Below are positions 1 through 7,554 of a DNA stretch of 15,473 nucleotides, piece by piece. Numbering within the stretch: position 1 is the stretch's first letter; every line of letters starts with the position of its first letter. Position numbers and translations under genes: made by a program. Below the pieces are notes generated by a model, which saw nothing but the letters and a program-made list of their open reading frames with translations, did not search any database and was not told the origin of the DNA. The stretch is from Candidatus Nitrosopumilus sp. (GTDB taxonomy: Archaea; Thermoproteota; Nitrososphaeria; Nitrososphaerales; Nitrosopumilaceae): NCBI GenBank assembly GCA_029941825.1, contig JAPYTM010000010.1, forward strand, positions 1 to 15,473, in the 5' to 3' direction.

Positions 1-755
1 TCAAGTGAAACAGTATTGGTAACATTTTCTGAAATTATTTTTCCATTTGGAGCTGAAATGTGTGTTCGATGTTCTAGAATTTGATAGATGCCTACTTTAC
101 CATCTGGATCATCAACCCTATATTTTCGCCCAAAAATATTTCCTACTATAATATTTCCATTATCTACAATAATTTTGGCACCATTTTCAATTTTGTATTT
201 ATTTTCTAATGGATTAACAAATTTGAAATCACCTACAGTTAGATGTATGTTTGTTCTAAATTCTTGTGCCCATGATGGACTAGTTATACTTCCCTGCATA
301 ATTATTGGTCCATCATAAGTTAAACTCCCTGCCATAAAATTTCCTTTAATTGATAAAGCACCATTTGCTTTTCGTTCTAATTCTATTTCACCAAGAGTTT
401 TTGATCCAAATAATCTTGTTGCAGTCAAGTTTGACCTACTTAATGCTGTAGCCCATTCTTCAGCAATTTTCATTTCTTTTGATAATTGTTGGCCTAAAAT
501 TTGATTTTTTCTTTTAATATTAGCATCAGTTTCATCAGAATATACCTTTGAATTTTTTATTTTTTCAAAGTCTGTTTCAGGATATTTTTTACCAATTTTA
601 AGATCCTCGTACGCTTGTTTAATTTTGATGAATTGTTTATTTTCCCCACCTCTATCTGAATGAAATTGAAGAGCTAATCGTCTAAATGCATCTCGAATTT
701 CCTTTTCAGTTGAACCTTCTGTGATTCTCAAAATATCATAATTATTTTCTACCAT
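1..755 (-). CDS. J-domain (DnaJ-like) protein with HSD motif, 3' end outside window
   Basis: Reading from the ATG at 753-755 on the minus strand gives 251 codons without a stop, so the C-terminus lies outside the window. Residues about 5-50 form a J domain: YDIL, then FRRLALQFHSDRGG, then FIKIKQAYEDL. J domains stimulate the ATPase of Hsp70 (DnaK) through an invariant His-Pro-Asp; here it is His32-Ser33-Asp34. After a charged linker (about 55-115) the rest is glycine-rich and apparently beta-rich, with segments such as LSIKGNFMAGSLTYDG and IIMQGSITS. It has neither the G/F region nor the CxxCxGxG zinc repeats of true DnaJ. A TATA-like box lies about 26 bp upstream of the ATG, fitting a leaderless transcript. 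The J fold is clear. Whether it still acts with DnaK, and what the C-terminal half does, is unknown; the tail faintly resembles bactofilin-type beta repeats, which is only an impression. Confidence 0.82.
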   Translation of the reverse strand, partial: MVENNYDILRITEGSTEKEIRDAFRRLALQFHSDRGGENKQFIKIKQAYEDLKIGKKYPETDFEKIKNSKVYSDETDANIKRKNQILGQQLSKEMKIAEEWATALSRSNLTATRLFGSKTLGEIELERKANGALSIKGNFMAGSLTYDGPIIMQGSITSPSWAQEFRTNIHLTVGDFKFVNPLENKYKIENGAKIIVDNGNIIVGNIFGRKYRVDDPDGKVGIYQILEHRTHISAPNGKIISENVTNTVSL

Positions 756-776
756 ATTTTATCCATCAAAGTTAAT

Positions 777-784
777 TTTTTATA
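777..784 (-). promoter_or_regulatory. TATA-like box of the J-domain gene
   Basis: On the minus strand this reads ATATAAAA inside an A-rich stretch. Its centre is about 26 bp before the ATG at 755, the spacing expected for an archaeal TATA box and a leaderless or nearly leaderless mRNA. It lies in the 55 bp gap after the KamA-family stop codon, so the J-domain gene probably has its own promoter. Confidence 0.5.
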
Positions 785-810
785 TTTCCTATACTTGTAA
801 GTTATTACAA

Positions 811-2175
811 CTAAGATTCAGGATAATTTTCAATTGAATTGATTCCTTTGAAATTCTTCATCTCATCATCAAAGAAGAATTTTTCAGTGAATGCAGGTTT
901 CAAATCATCTAACCAAATTGCATTTTCATCATATTTTGCAAAAAATGGTTCATGTATCCAATTAGGATTTCTACCCTGTAAAAATCTCAAAACAATCAGT
1001 TTTTGACCGTTAAATTCGGTAGTTCCAACAACCGATACTTTACCTGGAGTTGCAGACATACTAGGTCCACGAACAGTTCTTGCTAATCCGCTAATAGATG
1101 AATATGCCTTACTGAAAATATCATATGCGCGTACAAGAGGAATTCCAAAGTAGTGTTGAGCGCCAGTATCTCTAACTACAAACATGTAATATGGAATACA
1201 TCCCAATTGAACCTGTTTACTCCACATTTTTGCCCACATTTCTGAATCATCATTGATATGTGCTAAAAGAGGAGATTGTGTTCTAATTTGGGCACCTGTT
1301 TTTCTTACTGCGGTTATTGCATTTTTTACAGCATCCGTTGATAATTCATTCAAGTGATTAAAGTGAGCCATAAATGCTAGATGTAATCCATTATCTGAAA
1401 TTCTTTTAAAAACATCTAACATTTCTTGAGAATCAGAATCGGTTAGAAATTTGTAGGGCCAATATGCTAAAGCCTTTGTTCCAATTCTGATTGTTTTGAG
1501 ATTTGGAAGTTTTGCATCAATTAACGTATCAATATATTTTGAAAAAACTTTTGCTCTCATAATCATTGGATCACCACCTGTAAAAAGTACATCACTAATC
1601 TCTGGATGTTCTTTAACATATTGAACTAGTTGTTCGCCTTCTTGCATTGCAAATTTCATTTCATCCATTCCAACAAACTGTGGCCATCTAAAACAAAAGC
1701 TACAATATGCATGACAAGTTTGACTTTGACTAGGGAAAAAAAGACAAGTTTCTTTGTATTTATGTTGCATTCCATATAATTTAGTTCCATCTTTTAACAT
1801 TGGAACATTTAATTCCATTTGACCTGCAGGATGTGGATTTAGTTGAAGACGAATTTCATTTGCAATAGATGTTATTTCTTTTTTATCAGAATTATTTTTT
1901 AAAGCTGTTTCCATTTTTTTGTAATGTTCTTGTTTTAGCATTCCTTTTTGAGGAAATGTCAAAACAAAGATTGGATCATTGGGTATATTATTCCAATCAA
2001 TTAATTGTTCAACAACATAATTATTTGCTTTAAAAGGTAAAACATTTCCTACAACTTCCATCTCAAATTGAGTTTCCTCAGAAAGATTTTGAATTTGTGG
2101 AAGCGAACGGAAATTTGCTAAGGTGTAAGATTTTAGTGATGGTGAGTCATCCCAAAGTGATTCCTGATAGGTCAT
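811..2175 (-). CDS. KamA-family radical SAM aminomutase, probably not lysine-specific
   Basis: The 454-residue protein has the radical-SAM cluster motif C154-x3-C158-x2-C161, the SAM-binding FTGGDP (198-203), and the KamA-like strings IRIGTKA, HFNHLNELS and IPYY. The family moves an amino group from the alpha to the beta carbon of an amino acid using a [4Fe-4S] cluster, SAM and PLP. The PLP lysine is kept as K379 (TPGK), and the Arg that binds the substrate carboxylate appears as R163 (CFRW). The two Asp residues that hold the lysine side-chain ammonium in clostridial lysine 2,3-aminomutase (D293, D330) align without gaps to R335 and S372. Glutamate 2,3-aminomutase is reported to have Lys and Asn at these sites. 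I therefore infer a beta-amino-acid-forming aminomutase with a non-lysine, perhaps acidic, substrate. It is transcribed divergently from an MscS channel. Family membership is sure; substrate is not. Confidence 0.88.
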   Translation of the reverse strand: MTYQESLWDDSPSLKSYTLANFRSLPQIQNLSEETQFEMEVVGNVLPFKANNYVVEQLIDWNNIPNDPIFVLTFPQKGMLKQEHYKKMETALKNNSDKKEITSIANEIRLQLNPHPAGQMELNVPMLKDGTKLYGMQHKYKETCLFFPSQSQTCHAYCSFCFRWPQFVGMDEMKFAMQEGEQLVQYVKEHPEISDVLFTGGDPMIMRAKVFSKYIDTLIDAKLPNLKTIRIGTKALAYWPYKFLTDSDSQEMLDVFKRISDNGLHLAFMAHFNHLNELSTDAVKNAITAVRKTGAQIRTQSPLLAHINDDSEMWAKMWSKQVQLGCIPYYMFVVRDTGAQHYFGIPLVRAYDIFSKAYSSISGLARTVRGPSMSATPGKVSVVGTTEFNGQKLIVLRFLQGRNPNWIHEPFFAKYDENAIWLDDLKPAFTEKFFFDDEMKNFKGINSIENYPES

Positions 2176-2206
2176 TTGGTAATTAGTAGGCTAACCATTG
2201 TTAAAG

Positions 2207-2214
2207 GTTATAGA
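2207..2214 (-). promoter_or_regulatory. TATA-like box of the KamA-family gene
   Basis: The minus strand reads CTATAACC about 35 bp before the ATG at 2175. This would place transcription start roughly 5-10 nt before the ATG. It lies in the 156 bp divergent intergenic region shared with the MscS gene. That region is otherwise very AT-rich, and I see no strong inverted repeat in it. Confidence 0.35.
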
Positions 2215-2331
2215 GGTTTTACGCACAAAAAATTTTTGAATTTAGCAAAAATCTGATAAAAATTTTAATTTATTATAATATTGGTGGTTAACTTTGTATT
2301 CTACGTTAAACTATAATTTTATTGAGTACGT

Positions 2332-4068
2332 ATGGTTGAAGAAGAAATTACAAGCATTTCGGTAGGTGAATTTGAAACCATACCACAGCTTTTGGCTTCA
2401 TCAGAATCAGTGCAACTAGCATTTGTTCTTTTAATAATTGGTTTGATAGTTATTGGAATAGTTTACCATAAATTTTCTCATTGGGTTAAATCTCAAAAAT
2501 TTAATTATACACGACCACATATTTCTCGATTTGTTCGCAAAGCAATATTACCATTTTTTGCAATAGCCTTGGTATCATCCATTAATGTATACATACAAAC
2601 CACTGAATTATTTGATGAAGAAAATTTATCTTTAGATATAGATGTATTAGATCCTGCTGAAAAATTCGCAAAAATTCTTAATTCTATTAACATACTAGTT
2701 ATCGGTTGGACAATATCACATCTAATTCCTATCGCATTAACAAAACGGGATAAATCAATTCTGGAAAAAGAAGATTATGAAAATTGGAAAGACATGCGAG
2801 GGTTTTCAGATGACGATGATTTATTCCATAAATGTTTCAAATGGAGCCCACCACAAACAACACCTTATGACATGAAAGATGATGAATTTCAAAAACATAT
2901 TCAAACAGAGAAAGGTCTCAAATTTCTTGAAGAATATCATACTTCCAAAGGTTTGCCTGTTGGTAGTTATGATAAATTAGATGAAGAGCCATTCGAAAAA
3001 TGGAAAAAATCAGAGAGAAAGAAATATGAAAAATATTATAAAAATTGTATAACTGGGAAAAATCAAACAGGACAAAAATTAATTCCAGGTACATCACCTG
3101 ATGAAATTTATCCAATAGATGTATGGCGAGAACAAAAGAGACAAAATAATTATGATCCATTAATTCCAAGTTCAAGACCACCAGGATATGCAAAAAAATT
3201 AAAAGCAGGAGTTCCAAAATCTGCAAAACAAATTATTCCAATAGGAATTTTTGTCGTTACAATACTTGGAGTAGTTACATGGTGGGGAATAGACTTGGTG
3301 GTGTTGGCAACTGCAACTGGTGGAATGGCACTTGGTATAGGACTTGCACTAAAAGAAACAATGGAGAATTATTTTGCATATATTATGATAAAGAAAGACA
3401 AGGTTATCAAAGAAGGAGATAGAATAACTTTACCAAGCGGATATAACGGTCTAGTATACAAAATTACGCCCAGAGTAACCTATATCAGAAATGGTCTCAA
3501 TGAATCTTTGGCAATTATTCCTACAAAACAAATTGTTTCAGAAGAAATAATCAACTTTACCAAGGAATTCAAACTTGTACCTGCAATTATTGAGGTAGGT
3601 GTTTCATATCTGAATGATCCCGTACAAGTAAATGCAATTTTAATGAAAATAGGTAAACGTGCCATGAGAGAAGTTAAAGATGCACAAGGAAATCACTTAG
3701 CCAGACAAAAAAGATGTCCATATCTTGATGAACACAAACAAAGTTGTGGATGTGATAAAGAAATACATGTAGATGTTGGTGAACCTGTTGTAAGATTTAA
3801 CAGTTTTAATGATTCGGCACTAGATTTTGCACTCAGAGTATTTGTAAGAGATTACGGTGCCCAGTTTAAAATGAAAAGTGAAATGCGAGTAATCATGTAT
3901 GAAGAATTCAAAAAGTATGATATTAGAATTCCATGGCCTATTAGAACAGTATACCAAGGAGATGAAAAGAGAGAAGCAGGAGAAATCGGTAAGTTTGATA
4001 AAGTTCGTAACCAAGTCGTTAAGGAATACGGTACTAAAGAAACTGATGGTGCAGCAGAAGAAGAATAG
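2332..4068 (+). CDS. MscS-family mechanosensitive ion channel with large cytoplasmic loop
   Basis: The 578-residue protein has five predicted membrane helices: about 29-46, 71-88, 114-136, 301-320 and the pore helix 321-352. The pore helix has the Gly/Ala-rich pattern ATGGMALGIGLALKE and is followed by YFAYIMI. The beta domain (about 353-413, with EGDRITLPSGYNGLV) and the alpha/beta vestibule domain (414-545) follow as in MscS. These channels open on membrane stretch and release solutes after osmotic downshock. If the C-terminus is cytoplasmic as in MscS, the hydrophilic, Lys/Tyr/Trp-rich loop 137-300 is also cytoplasmic; E. coli MscS (about 286 residues) has nothing like it. A further insert at about 449-481 carries C462, C472 and C474. 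The acidic tail ends in EEE. The divergent neighbour is an aminomutase that may make an osmolyte. TATA-like sequences occur upstream (around 2270-2280 and 2312-2317), but I cannot pick one. Confidence 0.85.
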   Translation: MVEEEITSISVGEFETIPQLLASSESVQLAFVLLIIGLIVIGIVYHKFSHWVKSQKFNYTRPHISRFVRKAILPFFAIALVSSINVYIQTTELFDEENLSLDIDVLDPAEKFAKILNSINILVIGWTISHLIPIALTKRDKSILEKEDYENWKDMRGFSDDDDLFHKCFKWSPPQTTPYDMKDDEFQKHIQTEKGLKFLEEYHTSKGLPVGSYDKLDEEPFEKWKKSERKKYEKYYKNCITGKNQTGQKLIPGTSPDEIYPIDVWREQKRQNNYDPLIPSSRPPGYAKKLKAGVPKSAKQIIPIGIFVVTILGVVTWWGIDLVVLATATGGMALGIGLALKETMENYFAYIMIKKDKVIKEGDRITLPSGYNGLVYKITPRVTYIRNGLNESLAIIPTKQIVSEEIINFTKEFKLVPAIIEVGVSYLNDPVQVNAILMKIGKRAMREVKDAQGNHLARQKRCPYLDEHKQSCGCDKEIHVDVGEPVVRFNSFNDSALDFALRVFVRDYGAQFKMKSEMRVIMYEEFKKYDIRIPWPIRTVYQGDEKREAGEIGKFDKVRNQVVKEYGTKETDGAAEEE

Positions 4069-4107
4069 TTTTCTTAAAACTTAAGAATCCCATTAAATCA
4101 TATTTTC

Positions 4108-4989
4108 TTGTTGAGTAATCTATCAGTAATTGCAGGTAAATCTTCAGAGGATTTAGCAAGGAAATTATCAAAAAAGATAAAGGCAAATCTTGTAAAATCA
4201 GAGATCAGAACTTTTCCTGATGGAGAAAGTAAAATAACTCTTAAAGGAAATTTATCAAAAAAGAAATCAATTGTAGTTCAATCAATATATCCCCCTGTTG
4301 ATACAAATCTAATTCAAGCATTATCACTAATTTCAAAAGCTAAAGAAACATCATCAAAAGTCATTGCAGTAATTCCATATATGGGATATGCTAGACAAGA
4401 TAGAGAATTTTTAATAGGAGAAATCATTACTATGAAAGTTCTTGCAAAATTGTTTAAAGGTGCTGGAGCATCAGAAATAATTGTTGTAGATATTCATAGT
4501 AAATTTGGTCTCAAATACTTTACTATAAAATCAAAAAATGTGACTGCAATTCCAGATTTAGTGAAATATTTTAAGAAATTGAGCCTGAAAAAACCATTAG
4601 TAATTTCCCCTGATCAAGGTGGAAAAGAGAGAACCAAGGAATTTGCAAAGATATTTGGTTCAGAGTATATTATTTTGGAAAAGAAGAGAAATAGAAAAAC
4701 AGGTAAAGTACAAATTAAAACAAAAAATGCTGATGAAGTTGCAGGTAGAGATATTATTTTAGTTGATGATATGATAAGTACTGGTGGAAGTATTATCAAT
4801 GCAACACAATTTCTTAAAAAACAAAAATGTAGAAGAGTGTATGTTGCTTGTACTCATGCTCTTTTAATGAATGATGCTGCAAATAAAATAAAAAAAGCTG
4901 GAGTTGCAAATATTATCAGTACAAACACAATTCCAGGTAAAACATCAATAGTTGATGTATCAAATACCATTGCAAAGATAATAATATAA
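4108..4989 (+). CDS. prs: ribose-phosphate pyrophosphokinase (PRPP synthetase)
   Basis: The enzyme transfers pyrophosphate from ATP to ribose 5-phosphate, giving PRPP for nucleotide, histidine and tryptophan synthesis in the cytosol. The 293 residues match the family's usual length and motifs: FPDGE (36-40), the ATP-site YARQDR (94-99), the metal/ATP histidine in VVDIHS (H130), SPDQGG (167-172), a basic flexible loop KKRNRKTGK (192-200), and the PRPP-binding loop ILVDDMISTGGS (217-228). There is no ATG before the conserved domain. Two adjacent TTG codons (4108 and 4111) are the only sensible starts, and CTTAAAAC at about 4075-4082 lies at TATA distance. The next gene begins inside its stop codon (TAATG, 1 bp overlap), so it heads a four-gene array. 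The identity is secure. Confidence 0.93.
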   Translation: MLSNLSVIAGKSSEDLARKLSKKIKANLVKSEIRTFPDGESKITLKGNLSKKKSIVVQSIYPPVDTNLIQALSLISKAKETSSKVIAVIPYMGYARQDREFLIGEIITMKVLAKLFKGAGASEIIVVDIHSKFGLKYFTIKSKNVTAIPDLVKYFKKLSLKKPLVISPDQGGKERTKEFAKIFGSEYIILEKKRNRKTGKVQIKTKNADEVAGRDIILVDDMISTGGSIINATQFLKKQKCRRVYVACTHALLMNDAANKIKKAGVANIISTNTIPGKTSIVDVSNTIAKIII

Positions 4990-5933
4990 TGCCAGAAAGC
5001 TTTTTTATTTTATCTAAAGATCATCTTGAGCTTGCAATTGATGAAATTATTTCCATATCAAAAATGTATGATAGATTTACAAAAGCTAAAATAATTTCTA
5101 ACTTAGTAATTATCCAATCAAAAACAAATTGGAATGAAATTACAAAACGTGCCTCATTTGTTAAAGTTTCTGGACAAATATTACGAAAAATGTCAGGATT
5201 ATTTTTAGATGAAGGAAATTTGGAAGTATTAAAAAATGCAAAAACCTTTGTTTGTAGAATAATTAATTTATCAGAAAAACAATTCAATATTCCAGAATTA
5301 GAAAATTCTATGGGGGATATGATATCAAAATTCTCTCATGTTAAAGTAAAATTAGAAGATCCAGACATTACAATATATTTAATTTTTACTGATGAAGAAA
5401 ATTTTTTTGGATTTTCAAAACTAATTAAAAAAAATAGGCCAAAAAAGATCAAAAAATATCCTCATGAATTAGATTGGAAGTTAACAAGAGTCATGATAAA
5501 TTTGATTGGGTTAAAAAAAGGGGAAACTGTATGTGATCCATTTTGTGGTACTGGGACGACTCTCTTAGAGGCAGAATCCATGGGAATTCATGCGATTGGG
5601 TTAGATTTTGATGAAAAAATGTGTGATATTTCAAAAGAAAATCTCAAAGCCAATGGGTTCAAATCAAAGGTTTTCAACTCAGATTTTCAAGAATTTATAA
5701 AAAATTCTGAAAAGTTTGATGGGATTGTTACAGATTTACCATATGGTATATCTTCAAAAGTATCAGAAAAACCTGAAGTAATTCTAAAGAAATTTTTTTC
5801 AGTTTTACCTAAACGTAAACGAATAGCAATAATGTATAAAAAAGAATTAGATAATAATTTGAAATTAAGTGGATTAAAAAAATATGAAATCTATAGGCAT
5901 AAAAGCTTGACAAGAACAATTTTGATTAGATGA
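4989..5933 (+). CDS. tRNA (guanine(10)-N2)-dimethyltransferase, Trm-G10/Trm11 type
   Basis: Archaeal Trm-G10 enzymes methylate N2 of G10 in tRNA with SAM, stabilising the D-arm junction. The N-terminal part (to about residue 145) is divergent but fits the THUMP-type RNA-binding region of this family. The C-terminal part is a Rossmann methyltransferase with the SAM-binding motif DPFCGTGTTLLEA (183-195), the acidic ribose site GLDFDEKM (204-211), and the catalytic motif DLPYG (249-253) in place of the DNA-type NPPY. The ending HKSLTRTILIR is also typical. Length (314) is close to archaeal Trm11-like proteins. It overlaps the prs stop by 1 bp and the RNase Z start by 4 bp (ATGA), so translation is probably coupled. 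Assignment to G10 rather than another guanine comes from the family, not from the sequence alone. Confidence 0.85.
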   Translation: MPESFFILSKDHLELAIDEIISISKMYDRFTKAKIISNLVIIQSKTNWNEITKRASFVKVSGQILRKMSGLFLDEGNLEVLKNAKTFVCRIINLSEKQFNIPELENSMGDMISKFSHVKVKLEDPDITIYLIFTDEENFFGFSKLIKKNRPKKIKKYPHELDWKLTRVMINLIGLKKGETVCDPFCGTGTTLLEAESMGIHAIGLDFDEKMCDISKENLKANGFKSKVFNSDFQEFIKNSEKFDGIVTDLPYGISSKVSEKPEVILKKFFSVLPKRKRIAIMYKKELDNNLKLSGLKKYEIYRHKSLTRTILIR

Positions 5934-6829
5934 AACTTGTATTCTTAGGAACATCAGCAGCACAACCAACTGAAAATAGAGGATTATCTTGTATTTGTTT
6001 AGAAAGAGAAGGAGAAATTATAATGTTTGATGCAGGGGAAGCAACACAAATTTCCTATATGAAATCAGGTTTAGGATGGAATAAAAAAATGAAAATGTTT
6101 GTTACACATCTACATGGAGATCATTGTGTAGGAATTTTAGGATTATTACAAACAATGTCTATGCAAAATCGAACTGAAACATTAGAAATTTTTGGTCCAA
6201 GTGGAATTGAAGAATTTATCGCAGCAAACATCAAAGTATTAAATTTTGGATTGTCATTTTCTGTTTTAATTAATATTATCAAAGAAGGAAAAATCTTTGA
6301 GAATAAAAAATTTTCAATATATGCATGTAAAGCAAATCATTCAGTTACAGCATTTTCATATTTGTTTGAAGAAAAAGATAAACCTGGAAGATTTGATATT
6401 AAAAAAGCTAAGGAGTTAAACATACCTAAAGGGGAATTGTGGAAAAAATTACAAAATGGAAATGAAATTAAAATTAATGAGAAAATAATAAAACCTAAAC
6501 AAGTATTAGGAGAAAAGCGTCCAGGTAAAAAAATAGGTATTTCAGGTGATACAATACCTACTGTAGAATTAGAAAAATTTTTTGAAGGATGTGATTATCT
6601 TGTATTTGATTCTACATTTCTAAATAATGAAAAACAAAAAGCTGTAGACACATGTCATTCTACTGCAAAACAAGCTGCGATTTTAGGAAAAAATGCCAAA
6701 GTAAAAAATTTGATTCTTACTCATTTTTCAGCTAGATACAAAGATGAAATTGGACATTTGAGTGAGGCACAAGAAATTCATAATTCAGTAATAACTGCAA
6801 AAGATCTTTTAGAAATAGAAATCAAATGA
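5930..6829 (+). CDS. rnz: ribonuclease Z (tRNA 3'-endonuclease)
   Basis: RNase Z cuts the 3' trailer from pre-tRNA after the discriminator base, leaving an end ready for CCA addition. The protein (299 residues, usual short-form length) has the metallo-beta-lactamase zinc motif HLHGDH (60-65), further ligands at H137 (NHS), D207 (GDT) and H265 (THFSARY), and H243 in CHSTA. The exosite arm includes PGRFDIKKAKELNIPKG (152-168), diagnostic of tRNase Z. The N-terminal FLGTSAAQPTENRG matches the family motif with PTxxR. The start overlaps the upstream methyltransferase stop by 4 bp (ATGA), and its own stop overlaps the Sir2 start. A tRNA gene lacking CCA lies about 5 kb downstream, consistent with this processing route. 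Confidence 0.95.
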   Translation: MKLVFLGTSAAQPTENRGLSCICLEREGEIIMFDAGEATQISYMKSGLGWNKKMKMFVTHLHGDHCVGILGLLQTMSMQNRTETLEIFGPSGIEEFIAANIKVLNFGLSFSVLINIIKEGKIFENKKFSIYACKANHSVTAFSYLFEEKDKPGRFDIKKAKELNIPKGELWKKLQNGNEIKINEKIIKPKQVLGEKRPGKKIGISGDTIPTVELEKFFEGCDYLVFDSTFLNNEKQKAVDTCHSTAKQAAILGKNAKVKNLILTHFSARYKDEIGHLSEAQEIHNSVITAKDLLEIEIK

Positions 6830-7554
6830 AAATGTTTGAATCAATTATAGAACAAATTAAAGATATTCAAAAAATTGTATTTGTAACAGGTGCAGGGATA
6901 TCACAAGAGAGTGGGATTCCAACATTCAGGGGTAAAGATGGATTGTGGAGAAATTACAATGCAATGGAATTAGCTACAATTGATGCTTTTTATAAAAACC
7001 CAAAATTAGTTTGGGAATGGTATAATGAAAGAAGAAGAAATATCTTTGCGGCACAACCAAATTTAGGTCATAAAGCAATCACTGAACTTGAAAAATATGC
7101 TGAAGTTACGATTTTGACACAAAATATTGATGGATTACATCAAAAAGCAGGAAGTACAGAAGTATTAGAATTACATGGGAGTATTGTAAAGATCAAATGT
7201 TCTGTTTGTGATTTTAAAGATGAAATAATAACAGAGTTTTCTGAAATTCCACCTCTATGTAAATGTGGTAACATACTTAGACCAGATGTTATTTGGTTTG
7301 GGGAATCATTACCACAAGACATTTGGCAAAGAGCTATAATTTTTTCAAGTCAATGTGATTTAATGATAATTGTAGGCACATCTCTTGTTGTATCACCTGC
7401 AAATACTTTACCAATCTATGCAAAACAAAATAATGCAGTATTAATAGAAATTAATCCTGAAAAAACAGAAATGTCATTAGAAATGGATTTAGTTATTAGA
7501 AATACAAGTGCAGAGGTATTGCCTAAATTTGTTTCAATGTTTAAAGAAAATTAA
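6826..7554 (+). CDS. Sir2-family NAD-dependent protein deacylase
   Basis: Sirtuins remove acyl groups from protein lysines using NAD+. All core elements are present in 242 residues: TGAGISQESGIPTFRG (21-36), TQNIDGLHQKAG (98-109), the catalytic His in LHGS (H117), a zinc site C125-x2-C128 and C145-x-C147, IWFGE (156-160), and GTSLVVSPA (184-192). After the GLW segment comes WEWYNERR; Y66 and R69 correspond to the Tyr/Arg pair that binds acidic acyl groups in SIRT5-like (class III) and CobB sirtuins, so succinyl- or malonyl-lysine may be accepted. It is the last gene of the four-gene array, with a 4 bp ATGA overlap with rnz. Its TAA overlaps the stop of the convergent minus-strand gene (shared TTAA). 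Archaeal Sir2 classically deacetylates Alba; its targets here are unknown. Confidence 0.93.
   Translation: MKMFESIIEQIKDIQKIVFVTGAGISQESGIPTFRGKDGLWRNYNAMELATIDAFYKNPKLVWEWYNERRRNIFAAQPNLGHKAITELEKYAEVTILTQNIDGLHQKAGSTEVLELHGSIVKIKCSVCDFKDEIITEFSEIPPLCKCGNILRPDVIWFGESLPQDIWQRAIIFSSQCDLMIIVGTSLVVSPANTLPIYAKQNNAVLIEINPEKTEMSLEMDLVIRNTSAEVLPKFVSMFKEN

Noticed and set aside
811..2175. Calling the gene lysine 2,3-aminomutase (ablA/kamA)
   Set aside because: The two aspartates that recognise the lysine side chain are replaced and no acetyltransferase partner is adjacent, so only the family name is used.
2918..3226. 102-codon open frame on the minus strand inside the MscS gene
   Set aside because: It lies wholly opposite a convincing MscS gene, its product is a Leu/Ile/Phe-rich composition typical of antisense AT-rich DNA, and no family motif is visible.
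3899..4084. Plus-strand open frame overlapping the 3' end of the MscS gene
   Set aside because: It is a shifted frame of the MscS C-terminus with no motif or promoter of its own.
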